From Caballeronia turbans (GTDB taxonomy: Bacteria; Pseudomonadota; Gammaproteobacteria; Burkholderiales; Burkholderiaceae): a stretch of 64,000 bases of DNA. Every line of letters starts with the position of its first letter. The first letter of the stretch is position 1. The notes below the pieces were generated by a model. It saw only the letters and a program-made list of their open reading frames with translations. It was not told where the DNA came from and made no database searches. Of this stretch, positions 27,717 to 36,366 are shown in pieces. A program made the position numbers and the translations under genes. The stretch covers positions 1-64,000 of the forward strand of contig FCOD02000010.1 in the NCBI GenBank assembly GCA_001544655.2, in the 5' to 3' direction.

Positions 27717-28442
27717 TCAATGCAGGATGCGCGAGAGGAAGTCTCGCGCGCGTTCGGAGCGCGGGCGCTCGAAGAAGGCTTCGCGCGTATCGTCTTCCAC
27801 GATGACGCCGCGGTCCATGAACAACACGCGGTCGGCCACGCGTTTCGCGAAGCCCATCTCGTGCGTGACGCACAGCATGGTCATGCCGTCCTGCGCGAGC
27901 GTGGTCATCACATCGAGCACTTCGTTCACCATCTCGGGATCGAGCGCGGAAGTGGGCTCGTCGAACAGCATGGCGACGGGGTCCATCGAAAGCGCTCGCG
28001 CGATCGCCACGCGCTGCTGCTGGCCGCCCGACAATTGCGCCGGATATTTGTCCTCGTGACCGGTCAGGCCCACGCGGCGCAACAGCGAGCGTGCGCGCTC
28101 AGCGGCTTCGTCGCGGGCGCGGCCGAGCACGTTCATCTGCGCGAGCATCAGGTTGCGCTGCACCGAAAGATGAGGAAAGAGTTCGAAATGCTGAAACACC
28201 ATGCCGACGCGCGCCCGTAGCCGCGATAAATTCGCGCGCTCCGCCGTCACGTCGATTCCGTCCACGACGATCTGGCCGCTCTGCACCGTTTCCAGCCCGT
28301 TCACGGACTTGATGAGCGTGGACTTGCCGGAGCCGGACGGTCCGCAAATCACGACCACTTCACCGCGCGCAACGTTCGCCGTGCAGTCGTTCAATACGCG
28401 ATTGCCGCCATACCATTTCGAAACCTTGCTCAACTCGATCAT
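27717..28442 (-). CDS. Polar amino-acid type ABC transporter ATP-binding protein
   Basis: 241 residues from the ATG at 28442, with AAGGATTCCCA upstream; frames further right are not coding. Walker A is [19 protein letters not shown], the Q-loop is [15 protein letters not shown], the signature is [19 protein letters not shown], Walker B is [16 protein letters not shown] and the switch His is in [17 protein letters not shown]. This is the GlnQ/HisP subgroup and energises the permease and binding protein encoded just downstream. Confidence 0.95.
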   Translation of the reverse strand: MIELSKVSKWYGGNRVLNDCTANVARGEVVVICGPSGSGKSTLIKSVNGLETVQSGQIVVDGIDVTAERANLSRLRARVGMVFQHFELFPHLSVQRNLMLAQMNVLGRARDEAAERARSLLRRVGLTGHEDKYPAQLSGGQQQRVAIARALSMDPVAMLFDEPTSALDPEMVNEVLDVMTTLAQDGMTMLCVTHEMGFAKRVADRVLFMDRGVIVEDDTREAFFERPRSERARDFLSRILH

Positions 28443-28494
28443 TGGGAATCCTTTAGATACCTCGGCATCCTTATTGATTCGGTTTGTCTTCGCT

Positions 28495-29820
28495 TCAAGA
28501 AAGCGCTGCTCGCACGCGGCCGTGCCACATATCGCCGATCCGGTACAGCGCACTGCCGACGGGCACCGCGAACGTGCTGGCCATTCCCGCACCTGCGAGA
28601 GGAAAACCGCCCTCGCCGAACGCACCGACATCCTGCTCGACGCCGACCATATGTTTGCCGATGCGATGCCCGAGATAGCTCATCAGCGCGACGCCATTGC
28701 CGTTGCAGCCGAGCGCATAGTGCACGCCGTCGTGCTGGCCGATGTGCGCGAGCCTGTCCCCGGTCATCGCGACGAAGCCCTTCCACGCATGCGTGACGCG
28801 TACATCACGCAGCGCTGGCCACAATTGCACGAGCTTCGCGTACAGCCGACGCGCGGCCTCGCGTTCGTCGATCTCGCGGATGGCGGGCCGCGACCCGAAG
28901 ATCATGCGCGTGCCGTCCGGCGACGGGCGCGTGTAGAAGAGATTGCGCTTCGAATCGCTGATCATGCGGCGGCCCGGATTGAGCACGTTCATGAGACCTT
29001 CGGGCAGCGGCTCGGTGGCGATCTGATAACTCGCGACCGGCAACACGCGGCGCGAAAAGAACGGCAGCAGCGGACCGGTATAGCCGTTGGTGGCTACCAG
29101 GACCTGCCGCGCATCGAACGCGCCGCGCGCGGTGTGCACGCGAAAGCGTGCATTTCCCGTGCGTTCGATCCGCTGCACCGCTGCGTGCGAGTGCAGCGTC
29201 GCGCCGCGCCGACGTGCGAGACCGCGCAGCGCTCGATGATATTTGGCGGTATGCAGCCCGCCGTATTCGTCGACGAGAATACCGCCGTAGTAATAGTCGG
29301 AACCGATGACGCCGCGCTGCGCATCGCGCTCGATCACATGCACCGTGACGCAGGTCTTGTCGCGCAACAACTGGCCTTGGCGACGCAGGACGTGGAAATG
29401 CGCGGGCGTATAGGCGCCGAAGAAGCGGCCGGTGATACTTAGGTCTGCGTCGAGCGATTCGTCGGCGATGATGCCTTTGAGATAGTCGAAGCTGGCCATC
29501 GACTCCTGCATCAGACGCGTGAGACGTTCGGCGGACGCGCCGCGAATGGCGTTGGTCAGCGCGAGCTTCTGGCCGCTAGAAACCATGCCCCCGCTGCGCG
29601 TGCTGCCGCCCGCGCCGATCTCGGCGGCATCCAGCACCGCGACGCGCGCGCCATGCTTCGCGGCCTCCGCCGCCGCCGATAGCCCGCAATATCCGCTGCC
29701 GACAATCGCCAGGTCCACGTTCGCCGGCAATGGCTCGGGCGCGGCCTCGGGCGGTGCCGCATCCCACCAGTACGGGGTGCAGCGGAAGGTTTCGTGAAAC
29801 AGCAACGCATCGGGACGCAT
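28495..29820 (-). CDS. FAD-dependent oxidoreductase, PuuB/OoxB-like DAO family
   Basis: 441 residues, first gene of the leftward operon. FAD motif [20 protein letters not shown]; second FAD contact [21 protein letters not shown]-terminal [20 protein letters not shown] and [20 protein letters not shown]. The layout, with [11 protein letters not shown] at the N-terminus, matches gamma-glutamylputrescine oxidase-like enzymes, which deaminate amines to aldehydes. An aldehyde product would fit the SDR at the end of the operon. It faces the LysR gene across a 149-base divergent region, the likely control point. Confidence 0.9.
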   Translation of the reverse strand: MRPDALLFHETFRCTPYWWDAAPPEAAPEPLPANVDLAIVGSGYCGLSAAAEAAKHGARVAVLDAAEIGAGGSTRSGGMVSSGQKLALTNAIRGASAERLTRLMQESMASFDYLKGIIADESLDADLSITGRFFGAYTPAHFHVLRRQGQLLRDKTCVTVHVIERDAQRGVIGSDYYYGGILVDEYGGLHTAKYHRALRGLARRRGATLHSHAAVQRIERTGNARFRVHTARGAFDARQVLVATNGYTGPLLPFFSRRVLPVASYQIATEPLPEGLMNVLNPGRRMISDSKRNLFYTRPSPDGTRMIFGSRPAIREIDEREAARRLYAKLVQLWPALRDVRVTHAWKGFVAMTGDRLAHIGQHDGVHYALGCNGNGVALMSYLGHRIGKHMVGVEQDVGAFGEGGFPLAGAGMASTFAVPVGSALYRIGDMWHGRVRAALS

Positions 29821-29969
29821 GGACTCAACCCTGTTCGCTTGATTCGAGCCCAGTGTCGTCCTCGCAAATCATCCGGTCAAATAGCGCCAAAAACGGCTTC
29901 CATTCATTTCTGATATGGCAAGCTGACGGCTTCGGCCGGTGTCTCCACGGCCCACGCCCGGGGAAAGCG

Positions 29970-30878
29970 ATGAATCTCAGGCAGGTCGAGGCGTTTCGGC
30001 TGGTCATGCTACGCGGTTCGATGACGGCCGCCGCCGAAGAACTCGGCACATCGCAACCGAGCATCAGCCGGTTGATCGCGGAACTGGAAGCCACGACGGG
30101 ATTGACGCTGTTCGTGCGCAATGGCGGACGCATTCACGCCACCGATGCAGGCAGCGCGTTCTATCGCGAGGTGGATCGCAGCTTCGTCGGCCTCGAGAAG
30201 CTGCAGCATTCGGCGCGCGAGATTCTCGAGCTCGGCAGTGGACGGCTACGCGTCGTGGCGGCGCCGGTGCTCGCACTGTCATTTCTGCCGGCCGTGATCG
30301 CGCGCTTCGGGGACGCCCATCCGCGCGTCGCGGTATCGCTCGAAATGCGCAGCGAGAGCACTATCCAGCGTTGGGTGTCGTCGGGACACTGCGACGTGGG
30401 CTTCGCGACCACCACACCAGATGCGTTCGGCGTGACGAGCGTGGAACTCTATGAGCTGGCCGGGCTATGCGCGTTGCCCGCGCGCCATGCGCTTGCTGCG
30501 CGCACTCAGATTCGCGCGGCCGACTTGCGTGGCGAGCGGCTCATCCTGCCCTCCTATGCTGACGATACGCGCGCCGCGCTCGACCGCGCGCTGCGTCCGG
30601 CGGGGGTGGACCAGGTGCCTGCCATCGAGACGCCGTATGGCGCGACCATCTGCGCGCTCGTGACGCGCGGCGCGGGCGTGGGCATCGTCAATCCGCTCGC
30701 GACGGTGGGTACCGATCCGGCGCGCATCGTGTTCCGGCCGTTCGCGCCGGAGATATGGTTTCGCGGCTTCACCCTTTATCCGCAGACGCCGCGAGGCAGT
30801 CCGGTGGCCGGCGAATTTCTCGAACTCGTCCATGAAGAGATGGCCGCGTTTAAGCCGGGCGCGCATACGGTGAGATAA
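29970..30878 (+). CDS. LysR-family transcriptional regulator
   Basis: 302 residues from the ATG at 29970 (GGGAAAGCG upstream). The N-terminal winged helix is LRQVEAFRLVMLRGSMTAAA, EELGTSQPSISRLIAELEAT, TGLTLFVRNGG, followed by a linker helix and a substrate-sensing domain (LRVVAAPVLALSFLPAVIAR; GHCDVGFATTTPDAFGVTSV; VTRGAGVGIVNPLATVG). It is transcribed away from the FAD oxidoreductase/ABC operon and almost certainly regulates it from the shared 29821-29969 region. I did not find an unambiguous T-N11-A box pair there. Confidence 0.93.
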   Translation: MNLRQVEAFRLVMLRGSMTAAAEELGTSQPSISRLIAELEATTGLTLFVRNGGRIHATDAGSAFYREVDRSFVGLEKLQHSAREILELGSGRLRVVAAPVLALSFLPAVIARFGDAHPRVAVSLEMRSESTIQRWVSSGHCDVGFATTTPDAFGVTSVELYELAGLCALPARHALAARTQIRAADLRGERLILPSYADDTRAALDRALRPAGVDQVPAIETPYGATICALVTRGAGVGIVNPLATVGTDPARIVFRPFAPEIWFRGFTLYPQTPRGSPVAGEFLELVHEEMAAFKPGAHTVR

Positions 30879-30929
30879 GTCAGTCGTTTTCGCCGGTTGC
30901 GTAGGCCACACATGAGGAGCACTCTTCAA

Positions 30930-31042
30930 AGCTGGGTCGTATTACAAAAACACGGCGACACCTATCTCCGCACCCTTCTCGTTCGGGGAGCGCGAGCGGT
31001 GATGCGCTTCGTCGGGCGGCGAGATGACCGGCACAATCTTGC
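30930..31042 (+). pseudogene. IS110-family transposase fragment (C-terminal)
   Basis: The frame reads LQKHGDTYLRTLLVRGARAV, MRFVGRRDDRHN. The K-x-G-D-x-Y-L-R-T-L-L-x-x-G-A-R motif is the hallmark of the C-terminal transposase_20 domain of IS110 elements. Only about 35 residues remain. The flanking bases up to 31220 show no gene. Confidence 0.75.
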
Positions 31043-31224
31043 TCATAGGCGGGAGTCCATGTATGCATATAAAGCTGCAACCTATCCTGTCAAATAACAG
31101 GTTTTGGTAGCAATATCGATGCTGCCAGGCTATGGATCGAGGCTAAATACGGTGCGTCACCGGAGCTGCTTCGCCCCGGTCCACTCAGTTTTGGTTAGGA
31201 AAGGCTGGAACGTCCGAGGCAATC

Positions 31225-31390
31225 ATGCTGCCGAATTGATGACAGGCAGCGTCGCGAAGTATGCCTCATCCGGCGTCTGATCCGCCAGGCTCGAATGTGG
31301 CCGTTTCCGGTTGTACAGCTGGATGTAGTCGCCGATGGAGCGCCGGGCAAGGCTGACCGACTGCAAGCGGCTCGGCAACTCACCTTGATT
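31225..31390 (-). pseudogene. IS3-family transposase orfB, C-terminal remnant
   Basis: Leftward sequence SVSLARRSIGDYIQLYNRKR, PHSSLADQTPDEAYFATLPV followed by a stop is the conserved end of an IS3-type integrase core. It is a different subgroup from the IS3 remnant at 4193-4535. Upstream (right) no further similarity is visible. The remaining 31391-31738 up to the GntR gene holds no supported gene. Confidence 0.8.
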
Positions 31391-31738
31391 TATATGAACG
31401 CCCCCGATGCGCCAGGGTTTCTTGTGCTTTTGCAAATGGTTAATTCAGCCCGCATCGACGCGCGCATCTTCGTGGCCATGTCGGAGACATGAAGCAGATA
31501 AACGGCAGAAGGCGCAAAACTCCGCGGTTGACGACGTATCAGGTCGGCTTCGAGCGACCTTCAGTTGTCTAGCTGCCGTTATTTGCAAATTGCGCCTGCC
31601 ATCAGGACGGTCGTTCCGGCGATCAGCACGTCCGGTTCGGCTTCGTGCGCGCATCGGGCGCCACGCAGCGGCTGCCGCGCCCAGTGGAGCTGAATCGGCC
31701 GCTTGATCCGACCCATGATCCGGGGGCTGCCAGCACGC

Positions 31739-32395
31739 TCACCCTCGATGAGACGGTATCCGCCATTGCACGTTCAGCAGATGGTCGCGCATGCGCGCAG
31801 CGGCGGTCGCGCCGTCGCGCTCGATCATCGCTTTCACGACAGCCTGATGCTGCTCCGCGAAATGCCGCCGCGTTTCCTGATCAGCGGTTTTTTCGCGCGC
31901 GGTCGGCTTCATGCGCATGCCGTTCACGACCTCCATCAGCGCGATGATCGCCGGATTGCGCGTGGCCTGTGCAATGAGCAAATGAAAGCGATGATCCCAC
32001 TGCTGCCACTCGTCGTCGTCCTTGGCCATGGCGTTGCGCCGTGCGCATTTCTCCAGCTCCGCGAGATCGTCCGGGCTCGCCTTGCTCGTCGCCAGCTCCA
32101 CGAACGCCGGTTCGAGCACGAGCCGCATCTCCGCGATGTCCGCCGGGCTCGACCCCGCGCGCAGACTGCTGAACGACGCCGAAAACTTCAGCGGACGCGC
32201 GCCTAAATACGTGCCGCGCCCGACACCGCGCCAGACTCGCCCCGCCGCTTCCAGCGATGCCAGCGCCCCGCGCAGATCGCGCCGGCTCACGCCGAGCGCC
32301 TCGGCGAGGCTGCGCTCCGACGGCAACGCATCGCCATCCTTCAGATTGTGTTGCGCGACATAGTCGAGCAGGCTCTCAAGCGTGGGATTTTCCAT
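31739..32395 (-). CDS. GntR/FadR-family transcriptional regulator
   Basis: 218 residues. The winged helix-turn-helix reads LKDGDALPSERSLAEALGVS, RRDLRGALASLEAAGRVWRG, VGRGTYLG, and the FCD ligand domain follows (DIAEMRLVLEPAFVELAT; WDHRFHLLIAQATRNPAIIA; RHFAEQHQAVVKAMIERD), with Asp and His residues that bind metal in FCD proteins. It is divergent from the gamma-glutamyltransferase/MFS operon. A perfect 19-bp inverted repeat begins only 2 bases upstream of its start codon, so it probably represses itself and the operon. Confidence 0.93.
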   Translation of the reverse strand: MENPTLESLLDYVAQHNLKDGDALPSERSLAEALGVSRRDLRGALASLEAAGRVWRGVGRGTYLGARPLKFSASFSSLRAGSSPADIAEMRLVLEPAFVELATSKASPDDLAELEKCARRNAMAKDDDEWQQWDHRFHLLIAQATRNPAIIALMEVVNGMRMKPTAREKTADQETRRHFAEQHQAVVKAMIERDGATAAARMRDHLLNVQWRIPSHRG

Positions 32396-32397
32396 GG

Positions 32398-32439
32398 TCT
32401 GCTACATTGAACCAATAAACATTGGTTCAATGTAGCAGA
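32398..32439. promoter_or_regulatory. Perfect 19-bp inverted repeat, likely GntR-protein operator
   Basis: Left arm TCTGCTACATTGAACCAAT (32398-32416), spacer AAAC, right arm ATTGGTTCAATGTAGCAGA (32421-32439). All 19 positions pair. It abuts the regulator's start codon and lies 140 bases before the first gene of the divergent operon. The core ACCAAT...ATTGGT resembles half-sites seen for FadR-type regulators; that the neighbouring GntR protein binds it is inference. Confidence 0.85.
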
Positions 32440-32538
32440 TTGCCGGCGGCACCGCGATGGATTGCTTTACTTTTTCTGTTCGCATACCCTACGCGAACAG
32501 CTTTCGATTTCACACGAAGTCGTAGGCATCGATGCAGT

Positions 32539-32562
32539 CTGGACCAATAACCAATGGTTCGA
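32539..32562. promoter_or_regulatory. Second, imperfect copy of the GntR operator core
   Basis: GGACCAATAACCAATGGTTC (32541-32560) matches the centre of the perfect repeat (32407-32430) at 19 of 24 positions. The two centres are 132 bases apart, and this one lies 17 bases before the start codon of the gamma-glutamyltransferase-family gene, overlapping its ribosome binding region. Confidence 0.7.
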
Positions 32563-32578
32563 GATAGGGACAACAGTA

Positions 32579-34363
32579 ATGAGTTTCACGACACGACCCG
32601 AACTGATCGGCACTTTCGGCATGGTGGCGTCGACGCACTGGCTAGCCAGCGCGTCCGCGATGGCGGTCCTCGAAAAAGGCGGCAACGCGTTCGACGCGGC
32701 CGCGGCCGCCGGCTTCGTGCTGCAGATCGTCGAGCCACATCTGAACGGGCCCGGTGGCGAGTTGCCCGCCGTGTTTTACAGCGCGAAGGACGACCGCGTG
32801 CGCGTGCTGTGCGGCCAGGGCGTGACGCCCGCTGCCATGACCATCGATCGCATGAAGGACCTGGGCCTCACGGTGATGCCAGGCACCGGTTTGTTGCCCG
32901 CCGTCGTGCCGGGCGCATTCGGCGGCTGGATGACTTTGCTGCGCGACTACGGGCAGTTGCCGCTGGAAGACGTGCTGAGCTATGCCATCGGCTATGCGGA
33001 GCACGGCTATCCCGTGCTGCCGCGCATGGCGTCGTCGATTCTCGCGATTCAGGATTTCTTCAAGCGCGAATGGCGCACGTCCGCCGAGCAATGGCTGCGC
33101 GACGGCGAAGCGCCGCGTCCCAATCATCTTTTCGCAAATCCGGCCATTGCGGAAACCTACAAGCGCATTCTGCGCGAGGCGAAAACGCGCGGCGACCGCG
33201 CGGAGCAGTGCGAACGCGCGCGCCTTGCCTTCTACCGCGGTTTCGTCGCGGACGCGATCGATCAGTACTTTCGCTCGACGGACGTGCTGGATACATCGGG
33301 CCAGCGCAATCGCGGCCTGCTGGATGCATCGGATCTCGCGAGCTGGGAAGCGACGTACGAAGACGCCGTCTCGTACGAATACGAAGGCTTCATGGTCCAC
33401 AAGACGGGACCTTGGGGCCAGGGTCCGATGTTTCTGCAGCAGCTCGCCTTGCTGAAGGGCTTCGATCTCGCGAGCATGGGCCCGCTGGGGCCCGACTTCG
33501 TCCACACGGTCATTGAATGCGCGAAGCTCGCGTTCGCCGACCGGGACGTCTTCTACGGCGACCCGAATTTCTCCGACGTGCCGATGGACACGCTTCTGAG
33601 CGACGCCTACAACGACGCGCGCCGCCAGCAGATCGACCCGCGTCGCGCATCATTCGAGTTCCGTCCGGGCAATCTGCTCGACAGCGCGGCGCGCGCCGCA
33701 AAAATCCTGGCCAACGCGGGCCGCCAGCAACCCGGCGGTTTCGGTCAGGGCGAACCCACTTTCGCGCCACTGCCCGAGTTGCGGGGCGACACGGTACATC
33801 TCGATGTCGTCGACCGCTGGGGCAACATGGTATCGGCAACGCCGTCGGGCGGCTGGTTGCAGGCATCGCCTGCGGTGCCCGGACTGGGCTTCAATGTGAC
33901 GACGCGCGGCCAGATGTTCTGGATGGAAGAAGGACTGCCCTCGTCGCTCGGGCCGGGACGCCGTCCGCGCACGACGCTCTCGCCGACGCTCGTCACGCGC
34001 GACGGCAAGCCGTATGCCGCGCTCGGCACACCGGGCGGCGATCAGCAGGATCAATGGTCGCTGCAACTGCTGTTACGGCACGTGCACTTCGGCCTGAACC
34101 TGCAAGCCGCCGTGGATTCGCCCTCATTCCAGACCACACACTTCCCCGGCTCGTTCTATCCGCGCGACATTCAGCTCGGCAAGATGTCGGCGGAAGGCAC
34201 CTTTGCGCAAGCTACGCTCGATGAACTGCGCGCGCGCGGCCACGAACTCACGGTCGCCGAACCCTGGTCGCTCGGGCGCGTGTGCGCCGTGGGGATCCGT
34301 CATGGCCTGATGCGCGGAGCCGCCACGCCGCGGCAGATGCAGGCTTACGCCATCGGGCGCTGA
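32579..34363 (+). CDS. Gamma-glutamyltransferase-family protein
   Basis: 594 residues from the ATG at 32579 (AGGGA upstream). Family landmarks: MVASTHWLASASAMAVLEKG, GGNAFDAAAAAGFVLQIVEP, HLNGPGGELPAVFYSA, and the autoprocessing nucleophile Thr 405 in GDTVHLDVVDRWGNMVSATP, with PGRRPRTTLSPTLVTRDGKP and GTPGGDQQDQWSLQLLLRHV in the small subunit. These Ntn hydrolases self-cleave before Thr and attack gamma-glutamyl bonds or related amides. No signal peptide is visible, so it appears cytoplasmic, unlike classical periplasmic GGT. Two MFS transporters follow, so it may hydrolyse an imported gamma-glutamyl or N-acyl compound. Confidence 0.93.
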   Translation: MSFTTRPELIGTFGMVASTHWLASASAMAVLEKGGNAFDAAAAAGFVLQIVEPHLNGPGGELPAVFYSAKDDRVRVLCGQGVTPAAMTIDRMKDLGLTVMPGTGLLPAVVPGAFGGWMTLLRDYGQLPLEDVLSYAIGYAEHGYPVLPRMASSILAIQDFFKREWRTSAEQWLRDGEAPRPNHLFANPAIAETYKRILREAKTRGDRAEQCERARLAFYRGFVADAIDQYFRSTDVLDTSGQRNRGLLDASDLASWEATYEDAVSYEYEGFMVHKTGPWGQGPMFLQQLALLKGFDLASMGPLGPDFVHTVIECAKLAFADRDVFYGDPNFSDVPMDTLLSDAYNDARRQQIDPRRASFEFRPGNLLDSAARAAKILANAGRQQPGGFGQGEPTFAPLPELRGDTVHLDVVDRWGNMVSATPSGGWLQASPAVPGLGFNVTTRGQMFWMEEGLPSSLGPGRRPRTTLSPTLVTRDGKPYAALGTPGGDQQDQWSLQLLLRHVHFGLNLQAAVDSPSFQTTHFPGSFYPRDIQLGKMSAEGTFAQATLDELRARGHELTVAEPWSLGRVCAVGIRHGLMRGAATPRQMQAYAIGR

Positions 34364-34390
34364 CGCAGCATCCATCGGAGAACATCGATC

Positions 34391-35800
34391 ATGTCCGCTG
34401 TCGCCGCCCGCCTCGAACGGCTGCCGCTATCCGGCTTTCATCGCAAGCTGCTGATCATCGGGGGACTCGGCTATATGTTCGACGGCCTCGATTCGTCGTC
34501 GCTCGCCTTCCTGCTTCCGGTCGTCAGCAAGCTGTGGAGCCTGACGAGCGCGCAGACCGGGCTCGTCGCGAGCAGCACGTATATCGGCTATTTCTTCGGC
34601 GCGTTCCTGTCGGGCGTGCTCGCGGACATCATCGGCCGGCGCCGCATCATGATGAGCGCGCTCGCGATCTATTGCGTCGCGTCGCTTGCGAGCGCCACCG
34701 CCAACGACTGGCACACGTTCTTTGTGTTGCGCATCGTCGCGGGTTTCGGTTCAGGTGCCGAAACCGTCGTGATCGCGCCGTTTCTCGCCGAATTCGTGCC
34801 GCGCCGTTATCGCGGCATGTTTTGCGGCGCGTTGGTGGGCTTCATGTCGTTCGGATATCTGAGCTCGTCGATTCTCGGCTATACCGTCGTGCGCAATTTT
34901 CCGGACGGCTGGCGCTATCTCGCGGTCATTACAGCCCTGCCCGTCGTCATGCTCCTGTGGTGGCGGCGCACGCTGCCCGAATCGCCGCGCTGGATGGAAA
35001 GCCAGGGCCGCGTCGCCGAGGCCGGCAGCATCGTCGACGACATCGAGGCGTGGTATGCGCAACGCGGCATCGCGCTCGCACCGCTGTTTGTCGTGGGCGC
35101 GATTCCGGCCGCCGCAAAGGGCAGCGGAAGCGCCTGGCAAAACGTGAAGACGCTGTGGTCCAAGCGCCTCGCGGGCACGACAGCCGTGAGCTGGCTGATG
35201 TGGTTCGCCGTCGCCTTCGCGTACTACTCGTTCTTCTCATGGATCCCGAGCCTGCTCGTCAAGGAAGGGCTCACGATCACGAAGAGCTTCGGCTTCTCCA
35301 TTGCCATCTACGGCGCGCAGATTCCGGGCTATTTCTCGGCGGCGTGGCTCAACGAGAAGATCGGGCGCAAGGGCGTGGTGGCCTCGTACATGACGCTCGG
35401 CGGCATCGCGGCGATCATGCTGTCGCTGTCGCATACCGGCATGCAGATCATGGCGGCGGGCATCTGCCTGTCGTTCTTCATGAACGGCGCATTCGCGGGC
35501 GTCTACGCGTACACGCCGGAAATTTTCCCGACCGCGGTGCGCACGACAGGCACGGGATCGTCGTCCTCGTTCGGGCGCATCGGCTCGGTGAGCGCTCCGA
35601 TTCTCGTCGGCATCGTGTATCCGTCGTTCGGCTTCTTCGGTGTTTTCGCGATGACGACCGCCGTGCTGCTTGCGGGCGCGTGCGTCGTGTTCTTCCTCGG
35701 CATCGAGACGCGCAATCGCTCGCTCGAAGACATCGAAATCAACGGCGCGATCGAGGACGATGCGCGCGACCGTCTTGCCTCCACCAATCTGCGCGGCTGA
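34391..35800 (+). CDS. MFS transporter (sugar porter/AAHS-like)
   Basis: 469 residues, CGGAG upstream, 27 bases after the previous gene. Twelve membrane segments are inferable. The cytoplasmic loop motif GVLADIIGRRRIMM (between helices 2 and 3) and ESPRWMESQGR after helix 6 are typical of the AAHS/sugar-porter branch; the start GGLGYMFDGLDSSSLAFLLP carries the D-G-x-D acidic helix-1 motif of acid:proton symporters. It likely imports the operon's organic-acid or amide substrate across the inner membrane. Confidence 0.92.
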   Translation: MSAVAARLERLPLSGFHRKLLIIGGLGYMFDGLDSSSLAFLLPVVSKLWSLTSAQTGLVASSTYIGYFFGAFLSGVLADIIGRRRIMMSALAIYCVASLASATANDWHTFFVLRIVAGFGSGAETVVIAPFLAEFVPRRYRGMFCGALVGFMSFGYLSSSILGYTVVRNFPDGWRYLAVITALPVVMLLWWRRTLPESPRWMESQGRVAEAGSIVDDIEAWYAQRGIALAPLFVVGAIPAAAKGSGSAWQNVKTLWSKRLAGTTAVSWLMWFAVAFAYYSFFSWIPSLLVKEGLTITKSFGFSIAIYGAQIPGYFSAAWLNEKIGRKGVVASYMTLGGIAAIMLSLSHTGMQIMAAGICLSFFMNGAFAGVYAYTPEIFPTAVRTTGTGSSSSFGRIGSVSAPILVGIVYPSFGFFGVFAMTTAVLLAGACVVFFLGIETRNRSLEDIEINGAIEDDARDRLASTNLRG

Positions 35801-35823
35801 GCGCCTACACCGATAACGACATC

Positions 35824-36366
35824 ATGCGGGACACAGAAGCAGATACGACGCGCCCACTGACACTGAACGACCTGCAACGGCTCGCACGCGCGATGCGCGA
35901 GCCCACCCAGCCCGCGACGCTCTTCGACGCGCTCGCCGCAGTCGCCGCCGAGACGATCGGCTTCCGGCTTTTCACCATCATGGCTTACGACGCGCGCAAT
36001 CACGAGGTGGAGCGCGTCTTCACCAACATGCCCGAGGTCTATCCGGCCGGGGGCCGCAAGAAGAAGCGCGGCACCGCGTGGGCGACGCAAATCCTCCATG
36101 ATTTGCGGCCGTTCCGCGGCGAGACCGCACACGACATCCGCCGCGCGTTCGACGACCACATGACAATGGCGAACATGGGCCTGGGCTCGATCCTCAACAT
36201 CCCGATCGCCTATGACGGCGAATGCATCGGCACGATGAATCTCACGCACGTCGAGCACTGGTACAAGCGCGAGCACGAAGACACGGGCGTGCTGCTCGGC
36301 TCGTTTCTCGCGCCCGCGCTCGTCTCCCGCATGCCAATATACGCCGACGAGGCACCGCGCCCATGA
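35824..36366 (+). CDS. GAF-domain protein
   Basis: 180 residues from the ATG at 35824. Almost the whole protein is one GAF domain: LFDALAAVAAETIGFRLFTI, MAYDARNHEVERVFTNMPEV, GLGSILNIPIAYDGECIGTM, NLTHVEHWY. GAF domains bind small ligands; a single-domain protein inside a catabolic operon may be a ligand sensor or an allosteric partner of an enzyme. The GntR gene is the only DNA-binding protein nearby. The next gene overlaps it by 4 bases. Function open. Confidence 0.85.
   Translation: MRDTEADTTRPLTLNDLQRLARAMREPTQPATLFDALAAVAAETIGFRLFTIMAYDARNHEVERVFTNMPEVYPAGGRKKKRGTAWATQILHDLRPFRGETAHDIRRAFDDHMTMANMGLGSILNIPIAYDGECIGTMNLTHVEHWYKREHEDTGVLLGSFLAPALVSRMPIYADEAPRP

Noticed and set aside
29821-29969. 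LysR-type T-N11-A boxes in the divergent region
   Set aside because: Several loose matches occur by chance in this AT-richer stretch, and none forms a convincing dyad pair.
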